Positions 22,523-35,413 of a stretch of DNA of 64,000 bases are shown piece by piece. Origin of the DNA: Coccinella septempunctata (lineage: Eukaryota; Arthropoda; Insecta; Coleoptera; Coccinellidae); contig NC_058191.1 of NCBI RefSeq assembly GCF_907165205.1, positions 43,804,943 to 43,868,942 of the forward strand. The letters are read 5' to 3'. The notes beneath the pieces are model-generated. The model worked only from the letters and a program-made list of their open reading frames with translations. It made no database searches and had not been told where the DNA came from. The translations under genes and the position numbers were made by a program. Within the stretch, counting starts at the first letter, position 1; every line of letters begins with the position of its first letter.

Positions 22523-25500
22523 GTGAGTATCTATATATTGATCACGTGCTTCTTTTATTTCTTTTTCCTACTTCCGTCGGCCCGGCTTTATGTCCGGATT
22601 TTATGACAAATCCGAATTGAGTTGACAGGTGATTTTGAATTGATGGATATGACCGAGGCGTTCTTCTATTCCATTTTGTCCGTTTTGCTTTTGTTCCTCG
22701 TGGTTCAGATTGATCGCTCAGATAAATCGGAAATTATTTATTATAGCCTCAGGAATAATCGTACTATTCCATTCAACAAAATCGTTGCATTGAAAATCTT
22801 TTTTGACTCTTGTGCTATTATGTCTGTAAAATAAAAAATAAAATACAACACTGTGCATGAGCGGATCTTCTTAGAATAGAATCAAAAAAATCTAGTATGT
22901 GGCTGTCAATTCGCTATGATTTCTGTTGGGTTTTTCTCGTGTGTTAGTCGTTTATTTTGAATTCCGAATAGTGTTATTATAGGAGAGAGCGTTTTCAGTG
23001 GTGTTGATATTCGTGTAAACGATTCAAGGTATGTTTTAAATCGGTAAACAAACAAAACAGCAGTTCTGGACATCAAACAAATTTATTGAAGATCTGAACA
23101 CTACCTTATATCAAAGATCAACTTTGCTAATATTTCTTGTTTTCAGTTACGATAAATCAATGGTTCATTTCTTTCTTCTCTCGTCTTTCTTCTAGCGTAT
23201 CTCTCTATAGGTATTAGGTTTTCCTCTGTCGTCTTGGTGTACGGACATTCCTGGTAGACACTGTGACATTTCTTTTCAAAAATCATGTCTCTCCTAAAAA
23301 TGATATTGAGAATGCAGAATGTATTAGTAAATTTATATAAACTTACTAATTTGAAAAGAAGAAAGGGCCACACCATTATAGTAGAACTGAATTTAAAAAA
23401 AAGTCAAATCAAGAGGGATAAATTTCCGAGCTCAGAACTTGAGATTGTGAGAGAATGAAATAAGCTCCGTAATGTAAGAAACTATGGAGCGAAAAGTCAA
23501 AAGTTGAACTCTTCCGACAAATTTTTCTCCTCGATCACTGCCCAGAACGAATGTTCCTCTCTGATGAGAGGCCACGTTGCCAAGTCTCCTAATTTCAGGA
23601 CCATCTCATCGTCCATTAATTTCATTGAATATCCACCGACGTAATTTAATTCAGTACTCGGCATTTTCCGGCTCGCATTATGCTTTATTAGCGACGACAA
23701 AGCCTTGAGGGAAACGTTTCGAAAATGCAGAGAGAAAAATGAGCGAGATAACTCTTGATGGTGTCAACTTGACAATTGCTCCTATCCCCCACGAGTTTTC
23801 ATAGTCGAGGGAGTGATACATCACGACGGGCGATGTGTATTCCAGTTTAACTGGAACTAATATCGAATAAGGGAGAGGATGAAAGATTACCATACGGTTG
23901 TGGGTGTCGGGTATATGGATTTGGTTATTATTGCAACATGAAATATCACACACAATGAGAGATCAAATTTTTCACTCTTTCGTCGTTATTTCTCATTATC
24001 GATATCACGCATTAATCCTTTTTGAAATACATTTTTCATTTCATTCTCGTGGATTGTAAATAAACCAGGACGAAGAATTATCGTGGATATCTGCCCAACA
24101 ATATTGTACGGGTGAACTAAGTACACCCAATTGAAGATATCGAGATCGTAATCAAATACTTCCCAATATCCTGCAGTTAAATCAACCCGGATGCCTCCAC
24201 GTCTCATCCATTATAGCACAATATATTGATTAGTTTGTTTTCTGTTCGTTTCGCATATGTCAATGTTCACAGGAGGTTTGTTGACGGATTTCGTGTTGAA
24301 TTTGATTCGGCGTTTGATGAATATTCAATCTGCAGCCAGGGTTTGTAAATACCAATCTGTATTAAAGTATGATCGGTCTTTCATCTCTCCCATTATCCAT
24401 CACGAAAAATAAGCGGAACGAATGTTTGAAGTTCTCTGATTCGTTTCATTTTTTCCACATAGAGTATACGTCCAACATTTCATCATATATTTCTTGGAAC
24501 ATCATTCTCTTGAAGCAAAATACTAATAAATTTTCGAAGGTCTCTTGGCACCCATTCGAGTATGCTGAATAAAACACAATGAACTATACTACCCCGCTAC
24601 GTGCATTGAAAAACACAAGATCAATCGATTATCGTCCAGAAATCTCCCCCCTCAGCTTCGTAATTAAACGTCCTAAGATAAAATCAAGAATTCAACAGTG
24701 TGTACTTTTTTGTTCGATCCCTCTTCCACTTCCACATCCCCAAAACCAAAGTTTCATCACCGAATAATTCAATATCGATCTGGATGGGGCGCTGTTTGCA
24801 CTCTATTAGTTGCACGGAGGGTGGAAAATCGCACTCGAGGGGGGTTACCATGAACTACAAATAAATGAAAAAAAGGACCAATTGTTAATTGCGTTCTCTT
24901 TAAAATTGGTTGCCTGGAGACACCGATTTCCAGACTTGTACGCCTAATAATCTTCTGACATTCAACGAAACGTGAAATACCGAGGGGTGCAGGGCAGATC
25001 GAGGGAGGGATACTCTTCGCGAAATAACATCTTTGGGTTCACCTGAACGAGAGCGCTTTTTTGATATCCCCAGTTTATTGTTCATCATAAACTGGCGAAC
25101 ACGAAAGGGACTGCAGGGATGAAAGCAACGAGAGTTATGGTGAATAACAAGAGTTTAAAAGAGTCTGGCTGTATATTCGTTATGAAATGGACCCCTCTGG
25201 GTATATGCATCACGTTCGCAGTCATATAAAGAAAAAAAAATGTTCAATAATTAATACTCCTTTGTTGCGCATAAAACCTTATGTTGAGAGAGTTCGTATG
25301 AATCTTTGAATAGTTTAAAACCCATAGAAATACCTATGTTTATACACTATCCACTGCTTCCACAATAAACATAAGAAAACGCAATTTTTAATGTTTCAAC
25401 AGAAATGTAACCTTCTTCTTCTAGGTAATGAGCATTTATATTTCGATTTCGATTAATATATGTACGTTCCTCAATCGAAGGATTGTGAAATTTATAATAT

Positions 25501-26738
25501 TTAATTTCTCTACTTATGGGTCTGAAGCAATGAAATAGTTGACCCGTAGTGAAAAATTCTTCTCCTGCTACGCGAAATCAAATATTCAATGCTGGAATAT
25601 TATTTATCATTCCCAAGATATTCCACATACTATTTCTCGAGGAATGGCGCACATTAATGTGACCCTCGGTATGTCTACATTCCGTAATAATTGACCAGTG
25701 GTGATAAAATCCATTCTGGATGCTGTACTCTCGAATAATGACCGCTATATTCTTTTTCTCATACTCGAACTTGTTTTGTTTATTTGAGAGGAATTTATCT
25801 GGATAATTCTCGGATTAGGTACTTTTTATTTTCCAACATGATCTGCACGATCAAATTCTGTAATAAGATTATGATAATTTAGAAACTTATGTGTTTTAAT
25901 CAATTCTTTCAAAATAATGAATATTCCTTCTCAAGCAAACAAAAATATTATATCGGAGGTCCGTTTAGAATAAATCTGGATCGAGTACCTTTGACCTATC
26001 TAACCTCACTCGAAGACAAACCAATTCATCTTAGCCAACCTCTTTGTATCGAACTAGGTACGGCCGAAGCACAGGTGCCTCAGCTCGCGTCCAAATCAAC
26101 CTAACAGGACGAAAATATGAATGGATTCTGTCAGGAGATGACGAACGACTCACGTATGATATAATGCCCGTGATTTTATTCCTTTTCTAAAGGAGAACGA
26201 TCCTTTGCCCGACGACACCAATTTCGGAATTGCAATAATCCCACGGTTCCATGGATTGAAAAATATCCCGAATGACAGGGATGAGTTGGGGCATGCCCTT
26301 TTTGTGGATGCTTGTATACTAATTGGCAGGGAAATATTCCCCCATAGCCATGGCGAATTTTGAGCAGAGGTTGTTTGAAGGGATAATTAGTGCTTCAAGT
26401 GAGGGATTAGCCGGATCGACTGGTTTGAGTGATATGAAAATTTTTTTGATCAATGTTTCTGCTTCATCATTTTTATTAATGAATGATAAATTACTTCAAC
26501 CGAAAATTTTCACATTTTTCGTATCGAGGCATGTAGATTAAAACGACTCCTCTGTCCTATTAACTCAGGGCAATAAATAAACATCTCTGAAATTAATGTT
26601 CAACATTTGTGAGTTAAAGTACTTATGCATTGCTAGATGAACTGATCATAACATTGATCGATACCGTAGGAATGGAAATTTTTTATTCGTCTGGTTTTAA
26701 AATTCACTGGCATTAATTCAATTTCATTTTCATTTCAG
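22523..26738 (+). other. Putative intron 1 of the plus-strand gene
   Basis: About 4.2 kb between the candidate donor at 22523 and the acceptor at 26738. It is AT-rich and its short frames are unremarkable. No repeat element was recognised in it. Confidence 0.35.
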
Positions 26739-26802
26739 AATATGTTCTAAGCAGCAACTCATCCGGATATCCAGTAGCAGTTAACTCCACTAATCAAATA
26801 AG
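26739..26802 (+). CDS. Candidate second coding exon, 64 nt, unknown protein
   Basis: A strong acceptor, a pyrimidine-rich tract ending TTTTCATTTCAG, precedes the exon. A perfect donor, AAG followed by GTAAGT, ends it. Entered in phase 1 it encodes YVLSSNSSGYPVAVNSTNQI after a Glu codon shared with the previous exon. Phase 0 meets TAA at its fourth codon and phase 2 meets TAA later, so only phase 1 is open, as delivered by the exon at 22498. It exits in phase 2 (AG|). The peptide is polar and Ser/Asn-rich, with no domain recognised. Confidence comes from splice-site strength plus phase agreement. Confidence 0.5.
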
Positions 26803-29800
26803 GTAAGTTTATCTATAGTTTTTTCAATCTAATACTTCGGATATTTAGGAACAATATTTCGTATAATTGAATTATCGATGACTGAGAAATATATCTGAAT
26901 TTTAAATACTTCTTTCCGATCATTGTATGTTGCAAGAGTTCTTGTTTTGGGTAAATCGTCCACGGAAATCCACCACCTTCGTATTTGCATACTATTTCAA
27001 TTCAAATAGATCGAAAAATATTTCAACAGTAATATTTTTGCGTTCACCTTCGCCCCATTTAGTAATCAGTTTAATCTATGATGCTTTTTGTACATCCCTC
27101 CTAATTATTTCTAAAAATATCAAAAGCGGTAGGGTACAAAATGAGCATTTCGCCAGCCTTTAAACTGTAATGGAAAACTGAACACTCAAATGCGGGAAAA
27201 GAATGAAAAATCTTTGTTTCCACCGTCCGACCCAGGGCTATATTAAGAAGAAAGGGCTCATAATGAAATTATGCGGCACAAAAGTCAAGACCCCGTTGTT
27301 AATAGATAGAAAAAAGATAAGGAGATAATAATAGAATTATAAAGATATCATTCAGAGATGTCACCGGCAGAGGGCGCTCGCCCTGGCTGTGAAAGCTAAG
27401 CTGTGTCGCAAAAGGAAGCGATAAGATGCTCTTTCCCCTCGGTAAATATGAGCCGACGATAAGGCCCTCACCATCAGCAGCGAGCTCTGGGTCCCGCATT
27501 CAAACTCTCTTTCTTCACTCCTTCTCTACGGGGGTGACATTTGACCGATGCGCGATGTAGAAATCCGGGTGAATATCGGATCCTAACAAGGGTTCCATTT
27601 GGACCGCATTTTAGATTTCATCTTCTTGAAACATACAGCTATATGTCAGGAGTGCAAGCGCAATTCTTATCATGAACTCAATCAACATAATGTTGTCTGC
27701 CTTACTAAGATAGTTGTCATGACAGAATTTCGCACTTAGCACTTAGTTACAGTTTAGAAGCATTGAACTGGTCTCCCGACCATCATAAGAGAGGGATGAT
27801 CTCCTGAAGTTGAAAACCTCTTCTTCCTATTGACCAGAACTATCTCAAGAATTGTATAGATTTGAATTCGACATGTATTTTTACCGAGGAAACATGCTTA
27901 TTCATCCCACCGTGTTTGCAAATTCAATATTTTTCCCCATAAACAAGAAGTCTATATTAAAACGTGTAAACAACCCCTACAACTTCCGAACCAACATGTT
28001 TTCCGACGGAACGCAAGGTGAAAGAGATGATATTTCTTCCGACTGCAGCATGGAACGTTGATATTTCCATTTTCCACTCTGAAAGAATTCCATTTTCAGT
28101 TTTACTTCGGGGAGGCGAGAGAGCTGTCAGTAAGTTTTCGTGTACTTCATACGACCTGACGTTTTTCGTCACTACGTCGGATAATTCGGGAGACCCGGCC
28201 CTGGGAGGTTTCAGAGCTCCAACATCTTTTCACCGTGCATTTCTCGGCCTGATGAAAGAACGGAATTTATGATGATTCGGATCCAGGCCGAGCGTTCGCA
28301 CCATGAATTTTTTATTAATTCCGTCGAGGAAAGTTGGAATAAGTTCCAAGAAATTTTCAGTCATGGCGACTCCCTCTTTTTTTTTTGTTCATAAAAAATT
28401 ATTACGGACATCTTATTGAAACGCTTCATTCGAAAATATTCATAATACGGAGTCTTCTGTCATGATATGGGTAGGTACTTGACAAACTAAAAAAAATTTC
28501 AAAAAATATTTCATACATCTGAGCCCTATGATGATTTGACAATGACAATATTTCTCTAAGAATCATACGTTTACCTCAAATATTTTATGATCAAATTAGT
28601 ATTAGTGGATCAAAGAGAAAGTTAAGTCGGAAACGATGGAAACAGAAAGCAACAAATTGTCCAATTTCATCTCTTCATAATTTATCCGAACTTAACGTAG
28701 CATATTTCCCCTTTTCTTATAGACAGCAATAATGCGAGCATTATGAGGATGGCACCACCCCAAATTTGTTTTTATTCATGAAGCTCTAGATCGAATCAGT
28801 TTGATGGATATTTCGACTCAGACAGTCCGTTAAATTTGACCCAAAAGGAGTACGTATCCGGAGTGGAAGAACAGACTTGTTGGTCCCTTTTCCATCTATC
28901 TATTTCCTGTTTCTATTCTGATCTCTGAATACCAAATGGTCGGTATATATAAGATAAGTGCACTCAAATGAACGCAAGACTACGTATCTTATCATCCGTT
29001 GGCGCTACATCAAGATCGAGAAAAACAAACGAGAAAGAAATTCGGTATATGTATAAAGTCCGTATAGACAACGTTTTTCTTTCTCAATTTGTTCGCCATA
29101 ATCACTGAAAAATCTTTTCATGGCATATGAATTTAAATAGTGTGAGTTGATGTTCATCCCGTAGATAAATAGATGGCGGCGAATTTTTAATCCTCATAAA
29201 TGATCATAACGAATGTTAATTCCATGGTAGAGCGGCCGATATTGAATTTCAAATTGTAGCTTGGGGCTGTTTTATCCATGCAAATTATGGAATGACACGT
29301 AATTTACTTTATAGTGCTAATCTTCTCGTAGAAAAATTCTATTTTTGCAGCGAATATGCTGATTTACTGAAAACGGAAAATCATCTGAATAAATTCGTTT
29401 GCATGCACATGGACAGATATGGATAGAGTCATATACAACGAACGAAATAGAAGACGCTCAAAAAACTCATAGATAGAAGATATACTGGCAAAATTTTGCG
29501 TCTTTCAGGCGTGAATATTAGACTCAATTTAAAATCTGAAACTTACAACATATAGTCGCAATAAAAATACTCTATCACACCCTACGGTATATAAAAACTG
29601 AAGAATATATACAAGATTCCATAATTAAAATCCTCTGTAACTCGAAGTCCAATTAAAAGTTTGCGAAAAATCGGCAAGAGATTATACCAAAGATGTATGT
29701 TTTAAAATTTCAAGTCCTCTCAACTTTTCCTTCTTTATGCGAACATTCTTATTCGCCAGACGACATTCACTAACATGAAGATAAGATCTTATGTAATCCG

Positions 29801-31182
29801 AGATCTAAATTTTAAAATGTTTTCCCATAAATTATTTTAACGTCACTGCAGGCCATAACAGGGGTATTTTATGCTAGCATTCAAATTTAATGGGCAATAA
29901 GCCAAGAAGAAGAATTTTACTTAATCCGGCGAGTTGACTGAAGTTTACAGTTTACGCCCGTGGCATATATCAGTCTGGTGTTCTATGCTGCATTTCTAAT
30001 TTTCCAGTCAATTTCATACCGCTTAGGATGTTTGAGTTTTTATTGCATTAGGTAGGAAGTATGCTTTGTAAGTTACGGCTCTCGAAGATAGATACTCAAG
30101 GATTGTGTTGCAACTCAATGAATTATAGCTTCATTTGTAATAAGTTCATAATAATATGTGGGTTAATGGCTATATTTACTTTTACGAAGTTTCTGAAAGA
30201 CTTGAATGTGAATTTGAAAAAAGAAGATTCTCGCTCGCCTTCGAGCATGCCTGAAATTTGTCGTGGTTCCACAACGTGGAAACGAAATGAGAAAGTTCCG
30301 TTTCCTTTCATTTCACGAAACCGATACGATTCGAAACATGATAGCGGAATAACTCGCGAGGCGGCTCCGACCGACCCAACTGGTGGTAGACACGAATCTG
30401 CATAAAAAGTTCCTCTTTTGTACACGTGTAGTAGCCGACTGGACGCCGCCGCGACGTCTGTTCACGCAAATCGGATATCCCGCATATTTTTCTATTTTTC
30501 CAGATCGATCTCGAATTGTATGCATGTAATCACGTATGGAAACTGCGACTTCGGTGATTTATGGATCGGGAACACGACGGATTGGCATTGACGATATTCC
30601 GTGAAAATATGGCAATGGCGCATTCATGAGATTGTTGGGCGAATGCTATTTTGTTCATTTCCCTCCCATGCAACTAATAAATTTCATTATTTCTCTATCA
30701 GAGATCGAGGTTAGCCATTGAATTTTCAGGTTTCGGCAAGCAAACACCTTGAAAGAAGCGCGCAATTTGTCTTTACGGTTTGTTCATCCAATAAGCCATC
30801 AATCAAATGAAAATCTTGTAAGAGCGTTGAAAAGAATTTTATCAATGAGCTGACCAGAACTCTGAGTCTAACCACGACCGAAACCAGATCTCCCCCGAGC
30901 GCCAGATAAAATCTGGAAGAAAAGGGCGCTAAAAAACCCATCGGAGGAAAGTTCAATTAACTCAGATCTGAACCTATCTAATGAGAAGCTCATGGAGCTG
31001 ATCAGAATCATTAGAGTTCCGTTCCGGTGAATGAAATCTCCCATATTATTTCCCCCGTCTCGCCCGTTTTGAAAAGACGACCTCAAAGCCTCAACCATAA
31101 ATTGATTTCTGAACAGCTCGTCTTGCGGCTGTCGTCAAAGCAATTTGATGCAAGTTGTATTATATACGGAGCAGCGGAAATT

Positions 31183-31208
31183 GCCGCCCTTCTCCCTCGC
31201 AGGTAATA
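31183..31208 (+). promoter_or_regulatory. Possible recursive splice site (CAG|GTAATA)
   Basis: A pyrimidine tract CCGCCCTTCTCCCTCGCAG is directly followed by GTAATAG, so a 3' splice site abuts a weak 5' splice site at 31202|31203. It lies on the strand of the presumed gene and in its long intron. The 5' half departs from the GTRAGT consensus. Confidence 0.25.
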
Positions 31209-34200
31209 GCGACTTGTTTGCATTGTATCAATTAATCGTGTGAAGCTTCTCTCACTTCGGCGCCCTCTCTTTGCTGCTATCACTTTGGGTAAACTTCACT
31301 CTTGTGCATGTCTATTGTTCGAGGTGTACAATCAGAAGGAAAAGGAGTGATCCGGATTGCAAACTGGCGAATGCGCCACAATGCTAGCCATACAGTTTTT
31401 CTTATAAATAAATAAAAATATATGGATGGTTGACTTTTTTGTCAGCCAAGGATTAAACATTGAATATTCATTAACGAAGATTTTTCAGACTTGAATTCAA
31501 AGCTTTTCACATATTCGATCTGAATTGAAAGAAATTAAAAACAAAATGGTGGAGAGCACTCGAGTGGCAAATTTTCCTTCACTTCGCTTTTCATTAGGTC
31601 AGCATATTATTATTCGACATTTTCCTCGGGACTACCCTCGTAGTCTGCGGACGGGTTAGTAGGGGATTTGCCGCCGAATTAATGCCCGATCTCACTCCAT
31701 TCTAATAGGCATCTAATCAGCGAAACTCCACATGCATACAGAAACTGAAAGCTTTTAGGGGTGTCGGTACAGGAAAATCTCGCGACAAACGCTAAACTCA
31801 ATCAGGCTCTGCTTTGATCCTCTCTGGGCGAGAATTACGCGAGGTCACTCTGTCTTTCTGCACGTACACTTCTAGGTTACGACGGATCCAACCTTGCTTC
31901 TCCTGATAGTCTGTCTCCGAAATTGAGATTTGTATCATTCTGAAAAGAAAATACTGAAAATCATACAAGTATCATGAATCTGACTGAGTAAAATTACCAG
32001 TTGTTTCAGGATTTACTTGATTTCATCTAGAAACTTTTTTGTTATAAGAATTTAAATGAAAATGAGCAGTGTTGTCCTATAGATACCTATAACTCTTCGG
32101 AAAACATAATGAGCCGACGAATAAAATTCATTTTATTGCTTTGGAGGAAGAAGAAAACTCAGCGTTTAAATTTCCTCATAAAAACCATGATCCAATTGAA
32201 ATCTCGTTATTTATGCCCCGAAAGAACCGTCCGTCTAAGTAAAGCAGATCCCCATTAATTCGACCCATCTCGATAAACTTTGATCTAGCTGACATTTCAC
32301 GTCGCTGAAATCGGAACGAATGCTGAATTTCAACGTCATCATCGATTCACCTGTGCATGTTATCTCTTCGATAGCCTGGTTCGCCGGTTCTGTATCAATG
32401 ACCCAAATTCTGCAGAGCTGAAATATCTGCTTGAAATACGGAATAGAAGGATTACTATTATATGGCTTATTCAAGAAATGTTAGGAGTAAAAGCTTTAAA
32501 AATTTATTTTTTGATCAAGCTATGGAGTTTTCAAAGTAAGGTTGTGTTTGAACGTTGTGTTTACCACGTACTAGTACCTTCTCTTTCATTTTGTGGTTAT
32601 TCTTTCGTATAAACTATTATTGGATAATTTTTGCTCTAATCCTTCGGTTTTTCCAGGAGAAGCTGATTTATATTGGAAAAAATAGTAAAAGTTCAGATAC
32701 GGAACATGAATCTTTATAACCGCGGTCCATTTTCTTGAAAGCTTGTTGTTTCACTTGAAAATTGAGTTTGATGATGCCCCTCCCAACAACTCAATTTGCA
32801 AAACAATATCGGACAGTTCGTCTAATGACACGTTACATGAAAGATGATTTGCCATCGCCTTGTCAATTTGTACAATCCGTTCCATTTATTCATCCCTAAC
32901 GAACTATCCGAGCGAAGCGTACCTCGAAATCTGTGTGAGCTAATAAAAGAGCTAGTTGTCACATCGAATCAAGTCCTCCTTGTAATTTACTTCCATTATA
33001 ACAACACAGAGGGGGCCATGGCCGTGCTCAACTTACGGTGATCTGCTGTAGCAAATTAGTAGCAGCAACTGTAGAGATACGCTGCAATTGGACACCTCTG
33101 ATTAATGCTGCGACAAACACTGCTCCACTGAAATATAATTATTCTTAAGGGGTTTATTCGCTTTTTATTTTCCCTGGGTTCAGTTCGCAGTCTCGTTTTC
33201 TTCCGAGTTATTTAAATATCATCAGTAACTTGAATACTCGTTTTGCTGCTGAGTGGAGGATGGCACAAGTGGATGGATGTTCATTTTCATGCTCTTTTAG
33301 TGCTAGGGTTTTTCAGTGTAGAACTCTTTTTAATTCAGATTTGAGTGTGCTCTAGGTACCTACTCAGGCGGAGAATCATCATGGTCTTCATTTCATTCGT
33401 GCCTCTTTCTCTGTGAACAACAGATTACAGATTCCTCATTCGAATTTGTCCACCGAAAAAAATATGTGGACGCAAATCGGTCTTCTAAGATTATGGATCA
33501 ATTCTATGTATAAGCAGCCGCTACTCTAGAGTTTAGGTGAACGATTGAACATGCACAATTCATTGACAATAAATAGAAGTATGTTCTGAATTTTGTAAAA
33601 ATGATCAAATTTAAAAAAATTAAACATTACTCAATGAGAGTCGATAGACTGAGCTCATCTTCATTACTGAAAAGGCTTCTCCAACTGATTTTCCTACTTC
33701 TTGGGTTATTTCTGTATTCGCAAACACCTTCACTCAAAATATAACTGATGAAAAATTCGTAATCACGGAAATATCACACTCTAATATTCTACAAAAATGA
33801 ATCGCGGTCACTTTCACCCAAGAATGAATTATCTTCATCATTTTTTCCTTTCATCGAAAGATATATTCTCCATACGCTTTCAGCAGGAAGCATAAAATCT
33901 CAATTTCCTCAAAAAATCTAATTTTCTCCACCCTCACATTCCCGAATCTCCCGCATTCTTCCGAGATACACTCCTAAATATTTATAAAAGTGTATCCTTC
34001 AGATATGTCCATTGTTACGAAGGTCTTATGATAAATGACGACAATATCGGGCTATCCCTTGAAACGGCAGAGGCCAAACGTATTGTCAGGATGGGAGGAA
34101 ACGTCTGGAGCATTCCTTATAAACGGAAATGTGGAAATTGTAACCTGAATGTCTGCTGTTTCCGCTCTGGATTCTTCGATGAGAGTTTAATGTTCATACC

Positions 34201-34569
34201 GGTGGTTTATGCTCCTCTAAATTGGAGAAATAACGGGTTTTGTCTTGCTTCATTGTTGGTTTCTGGTGTACACAGAATTTTGAGTATCTTGTATATAAAA
34301 TGTCCCTTTGGATGTAAGGAATGTATCTCACGATGCCCTCTCGATAATGGATTTATTATAGATTTGAATTCTACACCAAATATGTCTCCTCAGCACTTTT
34401 TTCATTGTATTTTGGAATGAATATTTCAAGAGTCTTCTCGCAAATGGCGAAAATTCTTTACCTATACCTCAAGAAAAAATGTTCTTTATGTTGTAATCGT
34501 GAGATTTCTAGTAGATGAAAATATTCACAAGTAAGTTCCATTCTGAACGCTGATATCACCCATGTGCTT

Positions 34570-35413
34570 CATTCGTTTCATCATCCGATTATATACCGTA
34601 TTAGTCATTCTATCGCGTTATGTTAGTTACGGTCCAGTGTTCGTAGCGATCTGACGCTTTTATATTCGGGGTAAGATTTCGTGAAAATTTTGGATTTCTG
34701 AATTTGAACACTCTGTAGAAAATAGTATTACGGATATATTTGAAAAAATTGTTCAACAATCACGTATTTTTACTAGAATATACCGAAATTTCCAAAAACC
34801 ATTCCGAGGTACGTCATTCGTTGTTTCGTCATCCGATTATATAACGTATTAGTCATTCTATCGCGTTATGTTAGTTACGGTCCAGTGTTCGTAGCGATCT
34901 GACGCTTTTATATTCGGGGTAAGATTTCGTGAAAATTTTGGATTTCTGAATTTGAACACTCTGTAGAAAATAATATTACGGATATATTTGAAAAAATTGT
35001 TCAACAATCACGTATTTTTACTAGAATATACCGAAATTTCCAAACACCATTCCGAGGTACGTCATTCGTTGTTTCGTCATCCGATTATATAACGTATTAG
35101 TCATTCTATCGCGTTATGTTAGTTACGGTCCAGTGTTCGTAGCGATGTGACGCTTTTATATTCGGGGTAAGATTTCGTGAAAATTTTGGATTTCTGAATT
35201 TGAACACTCTGTAAAAAATAGTATTACGGATATATTTGAGAAAATTGTTCAACAATATCGTATTCTTTCTAGAATATACCGAATTTCCACAAATCATCCC
35301 GAGGTACGTCATTCGTTGTTTCGTCATCCGATTATTATATAACGTATTAGTCATTCTATCGCGTTATGTTAGTTACGGTCCAGTGTTCGTAGCGATTGGA
35401 CGCTTTTATATTC
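34570..35413. repeat. Tandem repeat of 248 bp, about 3.4 copies
   Basis: The block containing TCATTCTATCGCGTTATG recurs at 34605, 34853, 35101 and 35351, giving periods of 248, 248 and 250 bp. Copies are very similar (for example TTAGTTACGGTCCAGTGTTC is identical in all four), so the array is young or homogenised. The last copy breaks off after CGCTTTTATATTC. No conserved frame spans the unit. It is a mid-sized satellite-like element with no recognised family. Confidence 0.95.

Noticed and set aside
34028..34420. 130-codon plus-strand frame with several cysteines
   Set aside because: No known cysteine spacing, signal peptide or domain; no splice or promoter context; length is within chance expectation for 64 kb.
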